This document shows, piece by piece, positions 9,105-19,809 of a stretch of DNA of 64,000 bases; the first letter of the stretch is position 1; every line of letters begins with the position of its first letter. The position numbers and the translations under genes are program-made. The stretch is from assembly GCA_946547105.1 (NCBI GenBank), contig CAMNOV010000001.1, forward strand, positions 56,548 through 120,547. Direction: 5' to 3'. The notes below the pieces were generated by a model. That model did not search any database. It was not told the origin of the DNA and was given only the letters and a program-made list of their open reading frames with translations. This stretch comes from an uncultured Clostridia bacterium (GTDB taxonomy: Bacteria; Bacillota; Clostridia; Oscillospirales; Oscillospiraceae).

Positions 9105-10364
9105 GTGAAAAAGATCAACAAATACACGATCATGCTGCTTCTGCTGCTTGCCATATGCCTCAGCGCCTGCGGCCTGGAAGCAAGCACTGCCGAGCAGACC
9201 GAAGCCGCTACTGCAACGCCGGAAACAACGCCGCATGATCTTCCTCCGCTTCCGTCCGATACGCCGGAACCGCTTCCCACTGAAACGCCTCAGGATGAAC
9301 GAGAACTCTATATCGTCAGCATTGAGGGCACCAAATACCGCTCGGAACCCGTTTCCGAAGAAATCAACGTTCTCGGTACGCTTTCCGTCGGGACAAAAGT
9401 GTTATGTGTGGAAGACCGCGGTGAATTCATGCTTGTTGAACTGGAAAACGGCAAGCAGGTCTGGGTCAACAGCTGGTATATCGACGCCGCCGATGAAAGC
9501 CTTGCTCAGCAGCGAGCCGCAGACTATCTTCAGGCGCGTACCTCCCGGGAGAGCTATGTGCCGATGGAAGGTGAGCCGGTTTATTACTGCATCGCCTCCG
9601 TTCTCAACTGCCGGACTGAGCCCAACACGACCTCAACCATCCTTTATCAGATCGTCACGGGCACGAAGGTCAATATATACGGCCGCGACAACAACTTTTA
9701 TCTCTGCCGACTGCCCAACGGAAAAACCTGCTATTGCTCCATGGACTGGCTTTCTGATGAAGCGACCTTCGTTCAGCTTGACGGGGCCGTCGACTTGCGC
9801 GTGTTTCTCAGCGGTGCAGAGTTTGACCTGCTGTTTGCTTCCTCGAACAACATCACAGGAAAGGCTATGTATCCGGCGATCCCGCTTCTGGAAGAAAAGA
9901 CAGCCTTTATGCTTTTGGAGGCCTACCAGAAATTCCAGGAGGACGGATATACCATCAAAATCTACGACGCATACCGTCCTCGCTCGGCACAGATCAAGCT
10001 CTTTGACATCGTTCAGGACAGCCGCTTTATCGCAGACCCGAATTACGGCGGCTCCTGGCACCAGCGGGGGAGGGCGATCGACATGTCGCTGATCGATCTT
10101 TCGACCGGAAAAGAACTGGAAATGCCGACGCCGATGCACACCTTTAACATGGACGCCGCCCGCACCAGCAGCAGCCAGTGGACGGAGGAAGCGCGGAAAA
10201 ACGTGGACTACATGACGCAGGTCATGACTGACGCCGGCTTCGGCACCATTGAAACGGAATGGTGGCATTTTGAGTATACCGGTCCCGGACAGTATCTGCA
10301 CTACGAGATCGATTACTCCTCTTTGTGGACGCGTCCCGTATCGGAATACGTTCCGAAATATTGA
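9105..10364 (+). CDS. Lipoprotein with SH3-like domains and VanX-type D-Ala-D-Ala dipeptidase domain
   Basis: A 419-aa lipoprotein. The signal peptide ends with lipobox LSAC (Cys near residue 22), followed by a Thr/Pro/Glu-rich linker. Two SH3-like segments follow (about 65-125 and 160-215). The C-terminal peptidase M15D domain has YDAYRPRSAQIKL, then WHQRGRAIDMS (His and Asp zinc ligands) and TEWWHFEY (catalytic Glu and His). VanX/DdpX enzymes cleave D-Ala-D-Ala; here the SH3 domains suggest action on mature wall peptides outside the membrane. The start is GTG 9105, with GGAGG 7 bases upstream. Confidence 0.85.
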   Translation: MKKINKYTIMLLLLLAICLSACGLEASTAEQTEAATATPETTPHDLPPLPSDTPEPLPTETPQDERELYIVSIEGTKYRSEPVSEEINVLGTLSVGTKVLCVEDRGEFMLVELENGKQVWVNSWYIDAADESLAQQRAADYLQARTSRESYVPMEGEPVYYCIASVLNCRTEPNTTSTILYQIVTGTKVNIYGRDNNFYLCRLPNGKTCYCSMDWLSDEATFVQLDGAVDLRVFLSGAEFDLLFASSNNITGKAMYPAIPLLEEKTAFMLLEAYQKFQEDGYTIKIYDAYRPRSAQIKLFDIVQDSRFIADPNYGGSWHQRGRAIDMSLIDLSTGKELEMPTPMHTFNMDAARTSSSQWTEEARKNVDYMTQVMTDAGFGTIETEWWHFEYTGPGQYLHYEIDYSSLWTRPVSEYVPKY

Positions 10365-10375
10365 TCATATGATGA

Positions 10376-10409
10376 AAAAACACCGGCTGACTGTCAGCCG
10401 GTGTTTTTA
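10376..10409. terminator. Bidirectional terminator shared by the VanX-like gene and rnpB
   Basis: ACACCGGCTGA pairs with TCAGCCGGTGT around a 3-base loop, flanked by A6 and T5. It serves the plus-strand lipoprotein gene and the minus-strand RNase P RNA. Confidence 0.9.
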
Positions 10410-10410
10410 T

Positions 10411-10764
10411 GAAGAGTAAGCCTGTAAGCCGGGTTCTGTCATTGAAAACGACCATCTATCTAGGCCTGTCGTTGCCGACAGGCTCAAGCCACCTCCTGGG
10501 GACGGCCGGGCCGGCCTGTATGTCCCCATACCACGGTGTTGCTCCGGATAGAGTTTACAGCGTCCACGTGTCTCCACGCGACGGGTGGGCTCTTACCCCA
10601 CCTTTCCACCATCACCGCAGCAAGCTGCGGCAGTCTATTTCTGTTGCACTTGTCCGAGGGTCACCCCTGGCGGGCGTTACCCGTTATCCTTGCCCTGCGG
10701 AGCCCGGACTTTCCTCATGCACGGGCTTTCGCCCTGTGCCCGCGGTCGTTCAGCTTGCTCTCCC
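10411..10764 (-). ncRNA. rnpB: RNase P RNA, bacterial class A
   Basis: The catalytic RNA of RNase P, which makes tRNA 5' ends. On the minus strand the 5' core reads GAGGAAAGTCCGGGCTCC (P4 region), followed by ACAGAAATAGACTGCC and GGTGGGGTAAGAGCCCACC. The 3' core is AGATAGATG ... GACAGAACCCGGCTTA, which pairs back to form P4. About 354 nt. The 5' end is inferred from the -10 box at 10769-10774 and the 3' end from the terminator. The 486-bp gap between the lipoprotein gene and murD is almost filled by this RNA and its promoters. Confidence 0.96.
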
Positions 10765-10768
10765 GGGT

Positions 10769-10797
10769 ATTTTAATCATTTTCCGCGGGCAAGTCAA
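10769..10797 (-). promoter_or_regulatory. SigA-type promoter of rnpB
   Basis: On the minus strand: TTGACT, 17-bp spacer, TAAAAT, with a predicted start about 6 bases before the GGGAGAGC of the RNA. Confidence 0.85.
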
Positions 10798-10804
10798 TCA
10801 TTTC

Positions 10805-10833
10805 TTGTATTTATGCCGCGAAAGAAGTATAAT
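10805..10833 (+). promoter_or_regulatory. SigA-type promoter of murD
   Basis: TTGTAT, 17-bp spacer, TATAAT, diverging from the rnpB promoter. The start codon follows about 18 bases after the -10. Confidence 0.8.
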
Positions 10834-10850
10834 ATATGTTTGTGAGGTGA

Positions 10851-12236
10851 ATGAATTTGACTTTATCTGAATATATCGAATCCATAAAAAATCGATCTGT
10901 TGCGGTGATCGGCATCGGTGTCAGCAATACGCCCTGGATCGAGCTGCTGCTGCAAAACGGCTGCGATGTGACGGCCTGTGATCAGCGCAGCCTCGAACAG
11001 ATGGGCGAAGAAGGGGAGCGCCTGATTTCACTCGGCGCCAAGCTCAAGCTCGGCAAGGATTATCTGGAAAACCTGGATCAGGATATTATTTTCCGCACGC
11101 CCGGTCTTCTGCCGTTTGACGAACATCTGGAAGCCGCCAGGTCGCGCGGCAGCATCGTCACCTCCGAAATGGAGCTGTTCTTTTCGCTTTGCCCCTGCCG
11201 GATCATTGCCGTGACCGGAAGTGACGGCAAAACGACGACCACGACCATCATTTCCGAGCTGTTGAAGGCCCAGGGCTATACCGTCCATCTCGGCGGCAAT
11301 ATCGGAAAGCCGCTCCTGTGCGAGCTTCCTCATATGCGGGCTGAGGATATCGTCGTGCTGGAGCTCAGCTCCTTCCAGCTGCACAGCATGGTCTGCCGCC
11401 CTGACGTGGCCGTGATCACCAATCTGACGCCCAACCACTTGGATAAACATAAGGATTTTCAGGATTACATCGACGCGAAGCGTTCTGTGTTTGAGCGGCA
11501 GAATCCCGACGATCTGCTGGTGCTGAACCTCAACGACGAGCACAGCGCTTATTATGCCTCTTTTGCCAAATCGAGGATCCATTATTTCTCCGCAACGGAT
11601 AAGGTGAATTCCGGCGCTGTCTGCGAAAACGGCGTTATTTATCGCGTGCTGGACGGCACCCGCCGTGAAATCATGCGCGCAGATGAGATCCGGATTCCCG
11701 GCGCGCACAACGTGCTCAATTATCTGGCAGCCTTCGCCGCTACGGACGGCCTTGTCAGCGAGGATGTGTGCCGAAGCGTCGCCATGAATTTCGGTGGCGT
11801 GGAGCACCGCCTGGAGCAGGTGCGCGTTTTAAACGGCGTAACCTATATCAACGATTCCATCGCCAGCAGTCCGACGCGCACGATCGCCGGGCTTCGTGCC
11901 ATGAAAACAAAGCCGATCGTGATCGCCGGCGGCTATGACAAGCACATTCCCTTTGATCCGCTCGGCGATGAGCTCTGCCTGCGTGCCAAACATGTGATCC
12001 TCTGCGGCGCGACCGCCGACAAGATCCGCGAGGCCATCGTATCGTCGTCCAACTATCCCGGCTGTGGCTTGACTTTTGAAACGACCGACGATTTTTCCGA
12101 CGCCGTTTACAGGGCGGCCGCCGAAGCAAAAGAAGGGGATATCGTTCTCCTTTCTCCCGCCTGCGCTGCCTTCGATCGCTTTAAAAATTTTGCCGAACGC
12201 GGCAAAACCTTCAAAAAACTCGTGATGGAGCTGTAA
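10851..12236 (+). CDS. murD: MurD, UDP-N-acetylmuramoyl-L-alanine:D-glutamate ligase
   Basis: A 461-aa cytoplasmic Mur ligase that adds D-Glu to UDP-MurNAc-L-Ala in peptidoglycan synthesis. The N-terminal Rossmann segment VAVIGIGVSN, ATP loop GSDGKTTTTT near 122-131, LELSSFQL near 167 and TNLTPNHLDKH near 185 are family hallmarks. GGVEHRLE and YINDSIASSP lead into the C-terminal domain, which has GGYDKHIPF. Start choice: ATG 10851 is only one base after GAGGTG, whereas in-frame TTG 10857 has ideal spacing, so TTG may be the true start. Confidence 0.95.
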   Translation: MNLTLSEYIESIKNRSVAVIGIGVSNTPWIELLLQNGCDVTACDQRSLEQMGEEGERLISLGAKLKLGKDYLENLDQDIIFRTPGLLPFDEHLEAARSRGSIVTSEMELFFSLCPCRIIAVTGSDGKTTTTTIISELLKAQGYTVHLGGNIGKPLLCELPHMRAEDIVVLELSSFQLHSMVCRPDVAVITNLTPNHLDKHKDFQDYIDAKRSVFERQNPDDLLVLNLNDEHSAYYASFAKSRIHYFSATDKVNSGAVCENGVIYRVLDGTRREIMRADEIRIPGAHNVLNYLAAFAATDGLVSEDVCRSVAMNFGGVEHRLEQVRVLNGVTYINDSIASSPTRTIAGLRAMKTKPIVIAGGYDKHIPFDPLGDELCLRAKHVILCGATADKIREAIVSSSNYPGCGLTFETTDDFSDAVYRAAAEAKEGDIVLLSPACAAFDRFKNFAERGKTFKKLVMEL

Positions 12237-12239
12237 GCC

Positions 12240-13490
12240 ATGAAGTTATCCGATATCAAGCCCCAGGTCTATGAGATGGCCGACCGCGCGGAAGCTCAGA
12301 TCCGCCCGATTTTCGACCAGATCGACCGTGTGGCGCAGGAAAACACCCGCAAAGTGATGGAGGCCTTCCAGGATCATCGTGTTTCTGAGGCCTGTTTTGC
12401 GGGCACTACGGGCTACGGCTATGATGATCTGGGCCGCGAGACCCTGGATCGGATCTATGCGCAGATCTTCGGGACGGAAGCCGCGATCGTGCGCAGCCAG
12501 TTCGTCAACGGAACGCATGCGCTGACCTGTGCGATGTTTTCACTCTCTGATCCGGGGGAGACCGTTTTGGCTGTTACCGGCACGCCGTATGACACGCTGC
12601 GCTGTGCCATCGGCATTTCCGGCGACGGAGTCGGCTCCCTGCGTTATTACGGGATCGGATACAGCCAGGTCGACCTGACCGCGGAAGGCGAGCCGGATTA
12701 CGAGCAGATCCGTCAAGCGGCCGCTGATCCGAAGGTCACCGGCGTGATGCTGCAGCGTTCGCGCGGTTATGATGACCGCCGTGCACTGACGATTGAGGAT
12801 ATCCGCCGCATTTGTGATACCGTCCGGGACGTTAATCCCAAGGCTCATATTATGGTAGACAACTGCTACGGAGAGTTTACCGACGTCCTGGAACCAACGC
12901 AGGTCGGCGCCGATCTGATCGCCGGATCTCTGATCAAGAACCCCGGCGGAGGCATCGCCCCGACAGGCGGCTATATTGCGGGCAGGCGTGAGCTTGTGGA
13001 GCGCGCCGCTCTGCGGCTGACGACGCCGGGTATCGGTGGGGAATGCGGCTCTACGCTTGGGATCAACCGGCAGTTTTTCCAGGGTCTTTTCCTTGCGCCG
13101 CATACTGTGGCGCAGGCCCTGAAAACAGCGGTCTTCTGCGCCGCCATGATGGATCAGCTCGGCATCGAAAGCTCCCCGCGCTATGATGAAAAGCGTTCTG
13201 ATATTATACAAATGGTGAAGCTTGGCAGCGCTGATCGCATGAAAAAGTTCTGCCTCGGCATTCAGTCCGGCGCGCCGGTGGACTCCTATGTGACGCCGGA
13301 GCCATGGGCCATGCCGGGATATGACGACGAGGTCATCATGGCGGCCGGTGCATTCGTTCAGGGCTCATCGATCGAGCTGTCCGCTGACGGCCCGATGCGC
13401 GAGCCGTATATCGCTTATATGCAGGGCGGGCTGACTTACGAATCCGGAAAACTTGGCATCATGATGGCTGTCAGTGCCATGCTTGAGTGA
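12240..13490 (+). CDS. PLP-dependent methionine gamma-lyase-like protein (YnbB / aluminium-resistance family)
   Basis: A 416-aa cytoplasmic PLP enzyme. FAGTTGYGYDDLGRETLD near residue 53 and the PLP-lysine region AGSLIKNPGGGIAPTGGYI near 225-245 mark the family annotated as methionine gamma-lyase or aluminium-resistance protein (B. subtilis YnbB). VDNCYGEF carries the PLP-contacting Asp. The physiological substrate is not established for most members. It starts 3 bases after murD and is probably co-transcribed. Confidence 0.88.
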   Translation: MKLSDIKPQVYEMADRAEAQIRPIFDQIDRVAQENTRKVMEAFQDHRVSEACFAGTTGYGYDDLGRETLDRIYAQIFGTEAAIVRSQFVNGTHALTCAMFSLSDPGETVLAVTGTPYDTLRCAIGISGDGVGSLRYYGIGYSQVDLTAEGEPDYEQIRQAAADPKVTGVMLQRSRGYDDRRALTIEDIRRICDTVRDVNPKAHIMVDNCYGEFTDVLEPTQVGADLIAGSLIKNPGGGIAPTGGYIAGRRELVERAALRLTTPGIGGECGSTLGINRQFFQGLFLAPHTVAQALKTAVFCAAMMDQLGIESSPRYDEKRSDIIQMVKLGSADRMKKFCLGIQSGAPVDSYVTPEPWAMPGYDDEVIMAAGAFVQGSSIELSADGPMREPYIAYMQGGLTYESGKLGIMMAVSAMLE

Positions 13491-13524
13491 TCGACGGCAT
13501 ATACTGCACGGGGGAGGTGAACCT

Positions 13525-14190
13525 GTGCAGCATCACCGCAGCACTTATCATGTATCGAAACGTTCCACCATTCGATGGAGCGCCTGGTTTTTCACTCTTG
13601 CGCTGATGGCTTTTCTGGTCTGTATGTCGATCTATTTTCGAAGTATCTCCACACAGATTGCGATTTCCGACGCCAGCGACCTTGTCAGCATGCGTATCAA
13701 CAAGGCCATCGCAGAAATCATGAACGAAGGAAACTATGACGGAGATTATTTCGTCACCTTTGAAAAAGGGGACAGCGGCGAAGTGACCGCCATCAGCTGC
13801 AATATGGCGCGTGTCAACGCGCTTTCGGCCGAGATTCTCGACCGCGTCGTCGGAGCGACGGAAAATTATACCGCAACTGTCCATATCCCATTGGGCAATC
13901 TTACCGGTCTCAGCCTGCTGATGGGGCGCGGGCCGAAGGTCCCGGTGGAAATCGTCACCTTAACGTCTTCCCGCGTGGAATTCAACAACGGGATCGTCAC
14001 CGCCGGCATCAATCAGACCAAGCATCAGATCACACTCTGCATCAAGGTGGATATTGATATCCTTGTGCCCTGGGGCAGCGAAAGCACTCAGGTGGTCACA
14101 GAGGTCCTGATCGCTGATACCGTCATCGTCGGGCAGGTTCCAGGGACCTACCTGGATATTCAAGGCAGCGGCCTTGGGACAGGCAGCTGA
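13525..14190 (+). CDS. yunB: Sporulation protein YunB
   Basis: A 221-aa protein with an N-terminal membrane anchor (about 20-40, FFTLALMAFLVCMSIYF) and an extracytoplasmic beta-rich domain that contains IHIPLGNLTGL-like and GPKVPVEI motifs typical of YunB. In B. subtilis yunB is a SigE-dependent gene needed for normal spore formation. The start is GTG 13525, set by GGGGGAGGTGA 5 bases upstream; longer frames overlap the preceding gene without an RBS. It sits between the PLP enzyme and ligA. Confidence 0.85.
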   Translation: MQHHRSTYHVSKRSTIRWSAWFFTLALMAFLVCMSIYFRSISTQIAISDASDLVSMRINKAIAEIMNEGNYDGDYFVTFEKGDSGEVTAISCNMARVNALSAEILDRVVGATENYTATVHIPLGNLTGLSLLMGRGPKVPVEIVTLTSSRVEFNNGIVTAGINQTKHQITLCIKVDIDILVPWGSESTQVVTEVLIADTVIVGQVPGTYLDIQGSGLGTGS

Positions 14191-16200
<2,010 letters not shown>

Positions 16201-16201
16201 T

Positions 16202-18115
16202 ATGATCGCTGTTTTGATTTATCTTTTGTCCGGACTCGCTCTTTCCGAACTCCTGCTTTCTGACAAACGCATCGCGATCCGGATCTGGATGGGGCTTGTT
16301 TTCGGCTGCGTCCTCTTGATGTGGCTGCCCTGCCTGTTTGCCTTTGCTTTCGGTTTTACTGTCAGCGCGCAATATTGTGCGCTGGCTATCGCCGGACTGC
16401 TTGCGCTTGGTTCGCTGTTTCTCATATACCGGAAGAAGCTTTCACTGCTGGGCCCTGCGGATGAGGCAGACTGGCGGGACCGGATCGGCTTTGCGCTTTC
16501 TCTTGTGTTGACCGGCTTTTGCGCGTATCTGCTGCATACGCACGTCCTGCGGCCGGAAACGGACGGAAGCCTTTGGGTCGGACAGTCCACTTACGGCGAC
16601 CTGGCCATGCATCTCGGCTTTATAGAGAGCCTGTTCCGTCAGGGGACCTTTCCGCCCGAGTACAGCATTTTCCCGGGCCAGCAGCTAAATTATCCGTTCC
16701 TGGTCGATGCTGCATCGGCAAGCTTGCGCTTCTTTGGCATGAGCCTGCGCGCCTCTGTGATCCTGCCGAGCCTGGTGATGCTGCTGTGCGTTTTCTGGGG
16801 CTTTTGGCTGCTTGCCGATGAGATCACCGGCAAGCTGTTGCCCGATCTGCTGTCCTGGCTGCTGTTCGTTTTGAACGGCGGCTTCGGCTTTGCTTTATTT
16901 CTCGGGAAATATCCGTTCTCTGATATCTTCTCCGGCTACTACACCACGCCCACCAACTACTACAGTGAAGATATCCGCTGGGTCAACGTCATCTGTGACA
17001 TGCTGATCCCGCAGCGGACGACGATGGCCGGCTGGTGCGTATTGATGGCCGCTGTGTATCTGCTGATTCTCGCCGTGCGACAATCTGTGCAAGGGCGCGG
17101 CAGACGGGAGATCCTGATCCTTGCCGTTTTGGCCTCTGCCATGCCGATGATCCACACGCACAGCTTTCTGGCGCTCGGCATTCTCTCCGCCGTCTGGTTT
17201 TTCTGTGCTTTGCCCCAGGCCGGAGAGAACGGGAACGCAGGCGTTTTGTTCCTGAATTATGTGTTCTATGGGTTGATTTGCCTTCTTCTGGCCGCGCCGC
17301 AGGTCCTTTACTGGACGATGGATTCGGTCAGCACCGGCAATTTGCTTCAGTGGAACCTCGGCTGGGTCGTCGGAGCCAGCGGCGCCATCAATAACTGGTT
17401 TCTCTTTTATACCATCAACTGCGGCATCGTCTTTCTGGCGATGTGGCCGATGCTCTTCTTCCTGCGCGGCGAAAAGCTGTCTATCTTTCTCGGTGCGGCG
17501 GTGATCTTTCTTCTGTCCAACCTTGTTGCTTTCCAGCCGAATCTCTACGACAACAACAAGCTTCTGTACGTCTGGTTCATGTTGACTGATATCCTGGTCT
17601 GCGACTGGCTTGGCAGCGCTCTTTCCGCTATCCGGCCTAGTGTGCTGAGGCATGTGATGGCGATCATTCTCGTTTTTCTCGGCACCTTCTCCGGACTTCT
17701 CAGCATCGGTAGGGAAACGGTCAGCAGCTACCGCCTTCTCTCCGGCGAACAGGCTGCCGCCGCAGAATTTATCACCGAGCACACAGAGCCGGACGCGCTC
17801 TTTCTTACCGCAACAAACCACACCAACGCCGTTTCTGTGCTGACCGGTCGGAACATCGTATGCGGCCCCGGGCTGTATCTCTATTTTCACGGCGTCAATT
17901 ACCAGGAGAGGGAACAGGAGGTTTCCCGCATGTATCGGGGCGGGGAAGCCTTTCTGCGTTCGGCCGGGGAACTCGGCGTGGATTACGTATATATCGGCGA
18001 ATATGAACGCGCGAAATACACGATCGACGAGTCCTGGTTTTCCGATCATTATCCGCTGATCTATGACAGAGGCGGCATTCAGATTTACCGCATTACTGAA
18101 AACGGCACTGACTGA
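16202..18115 (+). CDS. Polytopic membrane protein, possibly GT-C glycosyltransferase-like
   Basis: A 637-aa protein with about 11-13 predicted transmembrane segments. A long loop after the third or fourth segment has TYGDLAMHLGFIESL and QQLNYPFLVDAAS, similar in style to the acidic first loop of GT-C fold enzymes. The C-terminal soluble tail (LTATNHTNAVSVLTGR ... YVYIGEYERAKY) resembles domains seen after such membrane cores. Acceptor and donor are unknown. It overlaps nothing and directly follows ligA; its stop codon is inside the terminator stem. Confidence 0.6.
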   Translation: MIAVLIYLLSGLALSELLLSDKRIAIRIWMGLVFGCVLLMWLPCLFAFAFGFTVSAQYCALAIAGLLALGSLFLIYRKKLSLLGPADEADWRDRIGFALSLVLTGFCAYLLHTHVLRPETDGSLWVGQSTYGDLAMHLGFIESLFRQGTFPPEYSIFPGQQLNYPFLVDAASASLRFFGMSLRASVILPSLVMLLCVFWGFWLLADEITGKLLPDLLSWLLFVLNGGFGFALFLGKYPFSDIFSGYYTTPTNYYSEDIRWVNVICDMLIPQRTTMAGWCVLMAAVYLLILAVRQSVQGRGRREILILAVLASAMPMIHTHSFLALGILSAVWFFCALPQAGENGNAGVLFLNYVFYGLICLLLAAPQVLYWTMDSVSTGNLLQWNLGWVVGASGAINNWFLFYTINCGIVFLAMWPMLFFLRGEKLSIFLGAAVIFLLSNLVAFQPNLYDNNKLLYVWFMLTDILVCDWLGSALSAIRPSVLRHVMAIILVFLGTFSGLLSIGRETVSSYRLLSGEQAAAAEFITEHTEPDALFLTATNHTNAVSVLTGRNIVCGPGLYLYFHGVNYQEREQEVSRMYRGGEAFLRSAGELGVDYVYIGEYERAKYTIDESWFSDHYPLIYDRGGIQIYRITENGTD

Positions 18116-18132
18116 AGTCAGTGCCGTTTTTC
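18100..18132. terminator. Bidirectional terminator between the membrane-protein gene and the YolD gene
   Basis: AACGGCACTGAC pairs with GTCAGTGCCGTT around TGAA, which includes the plus-strand stop codon, and is followed by T5. The minus-strand YolD-like gene ends 4 bases away. Confidence 0.85.
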
Positions 18133-18135
18133 CTG

Positions 18136-18456
18136 TTAAAGCGCCTGCAGCTCCAGGATATCGTCCAGAGCAACCCAGGTGTCGTCAATGAGCATGCTTC
18201 GGCCGGTCAGATCGATCTTCATCACCGTGCCGCTGAGCGCGGTGTACTGGCGGTTGGCGTAATACACGGCGCACACCTCGCGCCCCGGACTAAGCGTATG
18301 CAGCCGGCGGTCCAACTCGATCTGCGCGTCCTCGCCGAGACAGACACGGTCGTCTACAGGCCGGTTGAAGTCGCTCAATGTGCGGTCCAGGCCTTCCAGA
18401 GCCGCAAACGGCATAAATTGCTTGGCCCGCTCGGTACGATCCATCTTTGCTCTCAT
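18136..18456 (-). CDS. YolD-like protein
   Basis: A 106-aa protein starting MRAKMDRTERAKQFMPF; the ATG overlaps the TGA of the upstream polymerase gene (ATGA). YolD-like proteins are small beta-rich partners commonly encoded with Y-family polymerases of the UvrX/YqjW type and are thought to act like UmuD in their context. The start at 18456 was chosen for the coupling overlap; the longer frame runs into the polymerase gene. Confidence 0.82.
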   Translation of the reverse strand: MRAKMDRTERAKQFMPFAALEGLDRTLSDFNRPVDDRVCLGEDAQIELDRRLHTLSPGREVCAVYYANRQYTALSGTVMKIDLTGRSMLIDDTWVALDDILELQAL

Positions 18457-19724
18457 GCACGGTGTCCTCCGATCTGACGGTTTCTCTCCATGGCTGTGGC
18501 GCCCTCCTGCAGATCCATACACTTGAGCAGACCGTTTTTCCCGTATTTTTTGCGGATGCTCACCATGGCATTCTGCAGCCGCTCCTCGCGCTGCTGCGCC
18601 TCCGCCCCTGTAAAGAGATCATATTGCCGGGTCTGCCGTTCCCGTACGCCGCCATAGCAGAGATTGATGCGCCGAATCGTGCTCTCCCGCTCCATGATGC
18701 GATCATAGAGCGTCTCGGCGGCAGCTGCCAGGGAACTGACCGAGCAGGTAGGCAGCTCCATCGCCACGCTTCCGTGCGCAGGCATTCTCTCGGCGCGATA
18801 GGTATATCCAAGAGAAAGATCCACAGTCTTTGCTTCCAGACCCTGTGCGAAGAGATCCAGCGCCAGATCCTCCGCCATTTCCCGCACCACGATCCGCCCC
18901 TTGGGATAGTCGTAATCGCAGATCAGGACCTGGCCGCGGCTCAGGCTCTTGCTCTGCGGACGAAACGCCTTGATATCAGCCATGGTCGTTGTTTCGCGTC
19001 CCCAGGCGTGGTCGATCAGCAGCTCGGCGTCGATGCCGAAGGTCTTGTAGAGCGCATCCTCGTTGGCGCGGGCGACGCCGCCCATATCAAAGATCCCAAG
19101 CCGCTCCAGGCGCCGCTGTGTGCCAGGGCCGATCCGCCAGAAGTCCGTGATGGGCCGATGGCTCCAAAGCTCCCGCCGGTAGCTCTCCTCGTTCAGAATG
19201 CCGATATGATCCGGCGTGCGCTTGGACATGATATCCAAGGCGATCTTGGCCAGATAGAGATTGCTGCCCAGGCCGCAGGTTGCCGTCAACCCGGTGCAGC
19301 GATGGATCTCATGCAGCAGCAGAGATGCGAAGGCCTTGGCCGTCAGACCGCGCGCTTCATGATAGTTCGTGATATCCAGGAACACCTCGTCGATGGAATA
19401 AACGTGGATATCTTCCTCGGACAGATAGCGCAGATAAATCCCGTAGATCCGTGCCGCATATTCCATATACAGCGCCATGCGGGGCCTGGCCATGATGTAG
19501 TCGATGTGCTTCGGGATCTCAAAGACCCGGCAGCGGTTGCGCACCCCCAGCGCCTTCATTGCCGGTGACACAGCAAGGCAGATGGTCTTCTCTGTCCGCT
19601 CCGGATCGGCGACCACCAGTTTCGTCGTCAGCGGATCCAGATGGCGCTCCACACATTCCACCGACGCATAATAGGATTTCAGGTCAATACACAAATAACT
19701 TCTCTCTCTGGCCATCTTGCTCAC
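18453..19724 (-). CDS. Y-family DNA polymerase (UvrX/DinB/UmuC-like)
   Basis: A 423-aa translesion polymerase. The catalytic acidic motifs are CIDLKSYYASVE near 10-22 and YSIDEVFLDIT near 110-120. Little-finger features follow (RPITDFWRIGPGTQRRL then GIFDMGGVA). The N-terminus is either GTG 19724 (MSK) or ATG 19715 (MARERSY). It heads a two-gene unit with a YolD-like protein, as in Firmicutes damage-inducible pairs. A promoter with a dyad over its -10 lies upstream, which suggests repression until damage (inference). Confidence 0.9.
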   Translation of the reverse strand: MSKMARERSYLCIDLKSYYASVECVERHLDPLTTKLVVADPERTEKTICLAVSPAMKALGVRNRCRVFEIPKHIDYIMARPRMALYMEYAARIYGIYLRYLSEEDIHVYSIDEVFLDITNYHEARGLTAKAFASLLLHEIHRCTGLTATCGLGSNLYLAKIALDIMSKRTPDHIGILNEESYRRELWSHRPITDFWRIGPGTQRRLERLGIFDMGGVARANEDALYKTFGIDAELLIDHAWGRETTTMADIKAFRPQSKSLSRGQVLICDYDYPKGRIVVREMAEDLALDLFAQGLEAKTVDLSLGYTYRAERMPAHGSVAMELPTCSVSSLAAAAETLYDRIMERESTIRRINLCYGGVRERQTRQYDLFTGAEAQQREERLQNAMVSIRKKYGKNGLLKCMDLQEGATAMERNRQIGGHRA

Positions 19725-19746
19725 AACCCCAAAAAATATCCTGTCA

Positions 19747-19789
19747 AGATCAGTATAGTCATTATACTATCTTATCAGGATATTTTCAA
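19747..19789 (-). promoter_or_regulatory. Promoter with candidate operator upstream of the Y-family polymerase
   Basis: On the minus strand: TTGAAA (19784-19789), 17-bp spacer, TATAAT (19761-19766). The -10 sits inside a perfect inverted repeat, AGTATA-5-TATACT (19752-19768), which extends on both sides as AAGAT and ATCTT with one base of slippage. It is unlike the Bacillus LexA box (GAAC...GTTC). Confidence 0.68.
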
Positions 19790-19809
19790 GCGTTTATTTC
19801 TCTTTTCGC

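Noticed and set aside
10409-10870. Plus-strand frames over rnpB
   Set aside because: The DNA matches RNase P RNA on the minus strand; these frames have no RBS.
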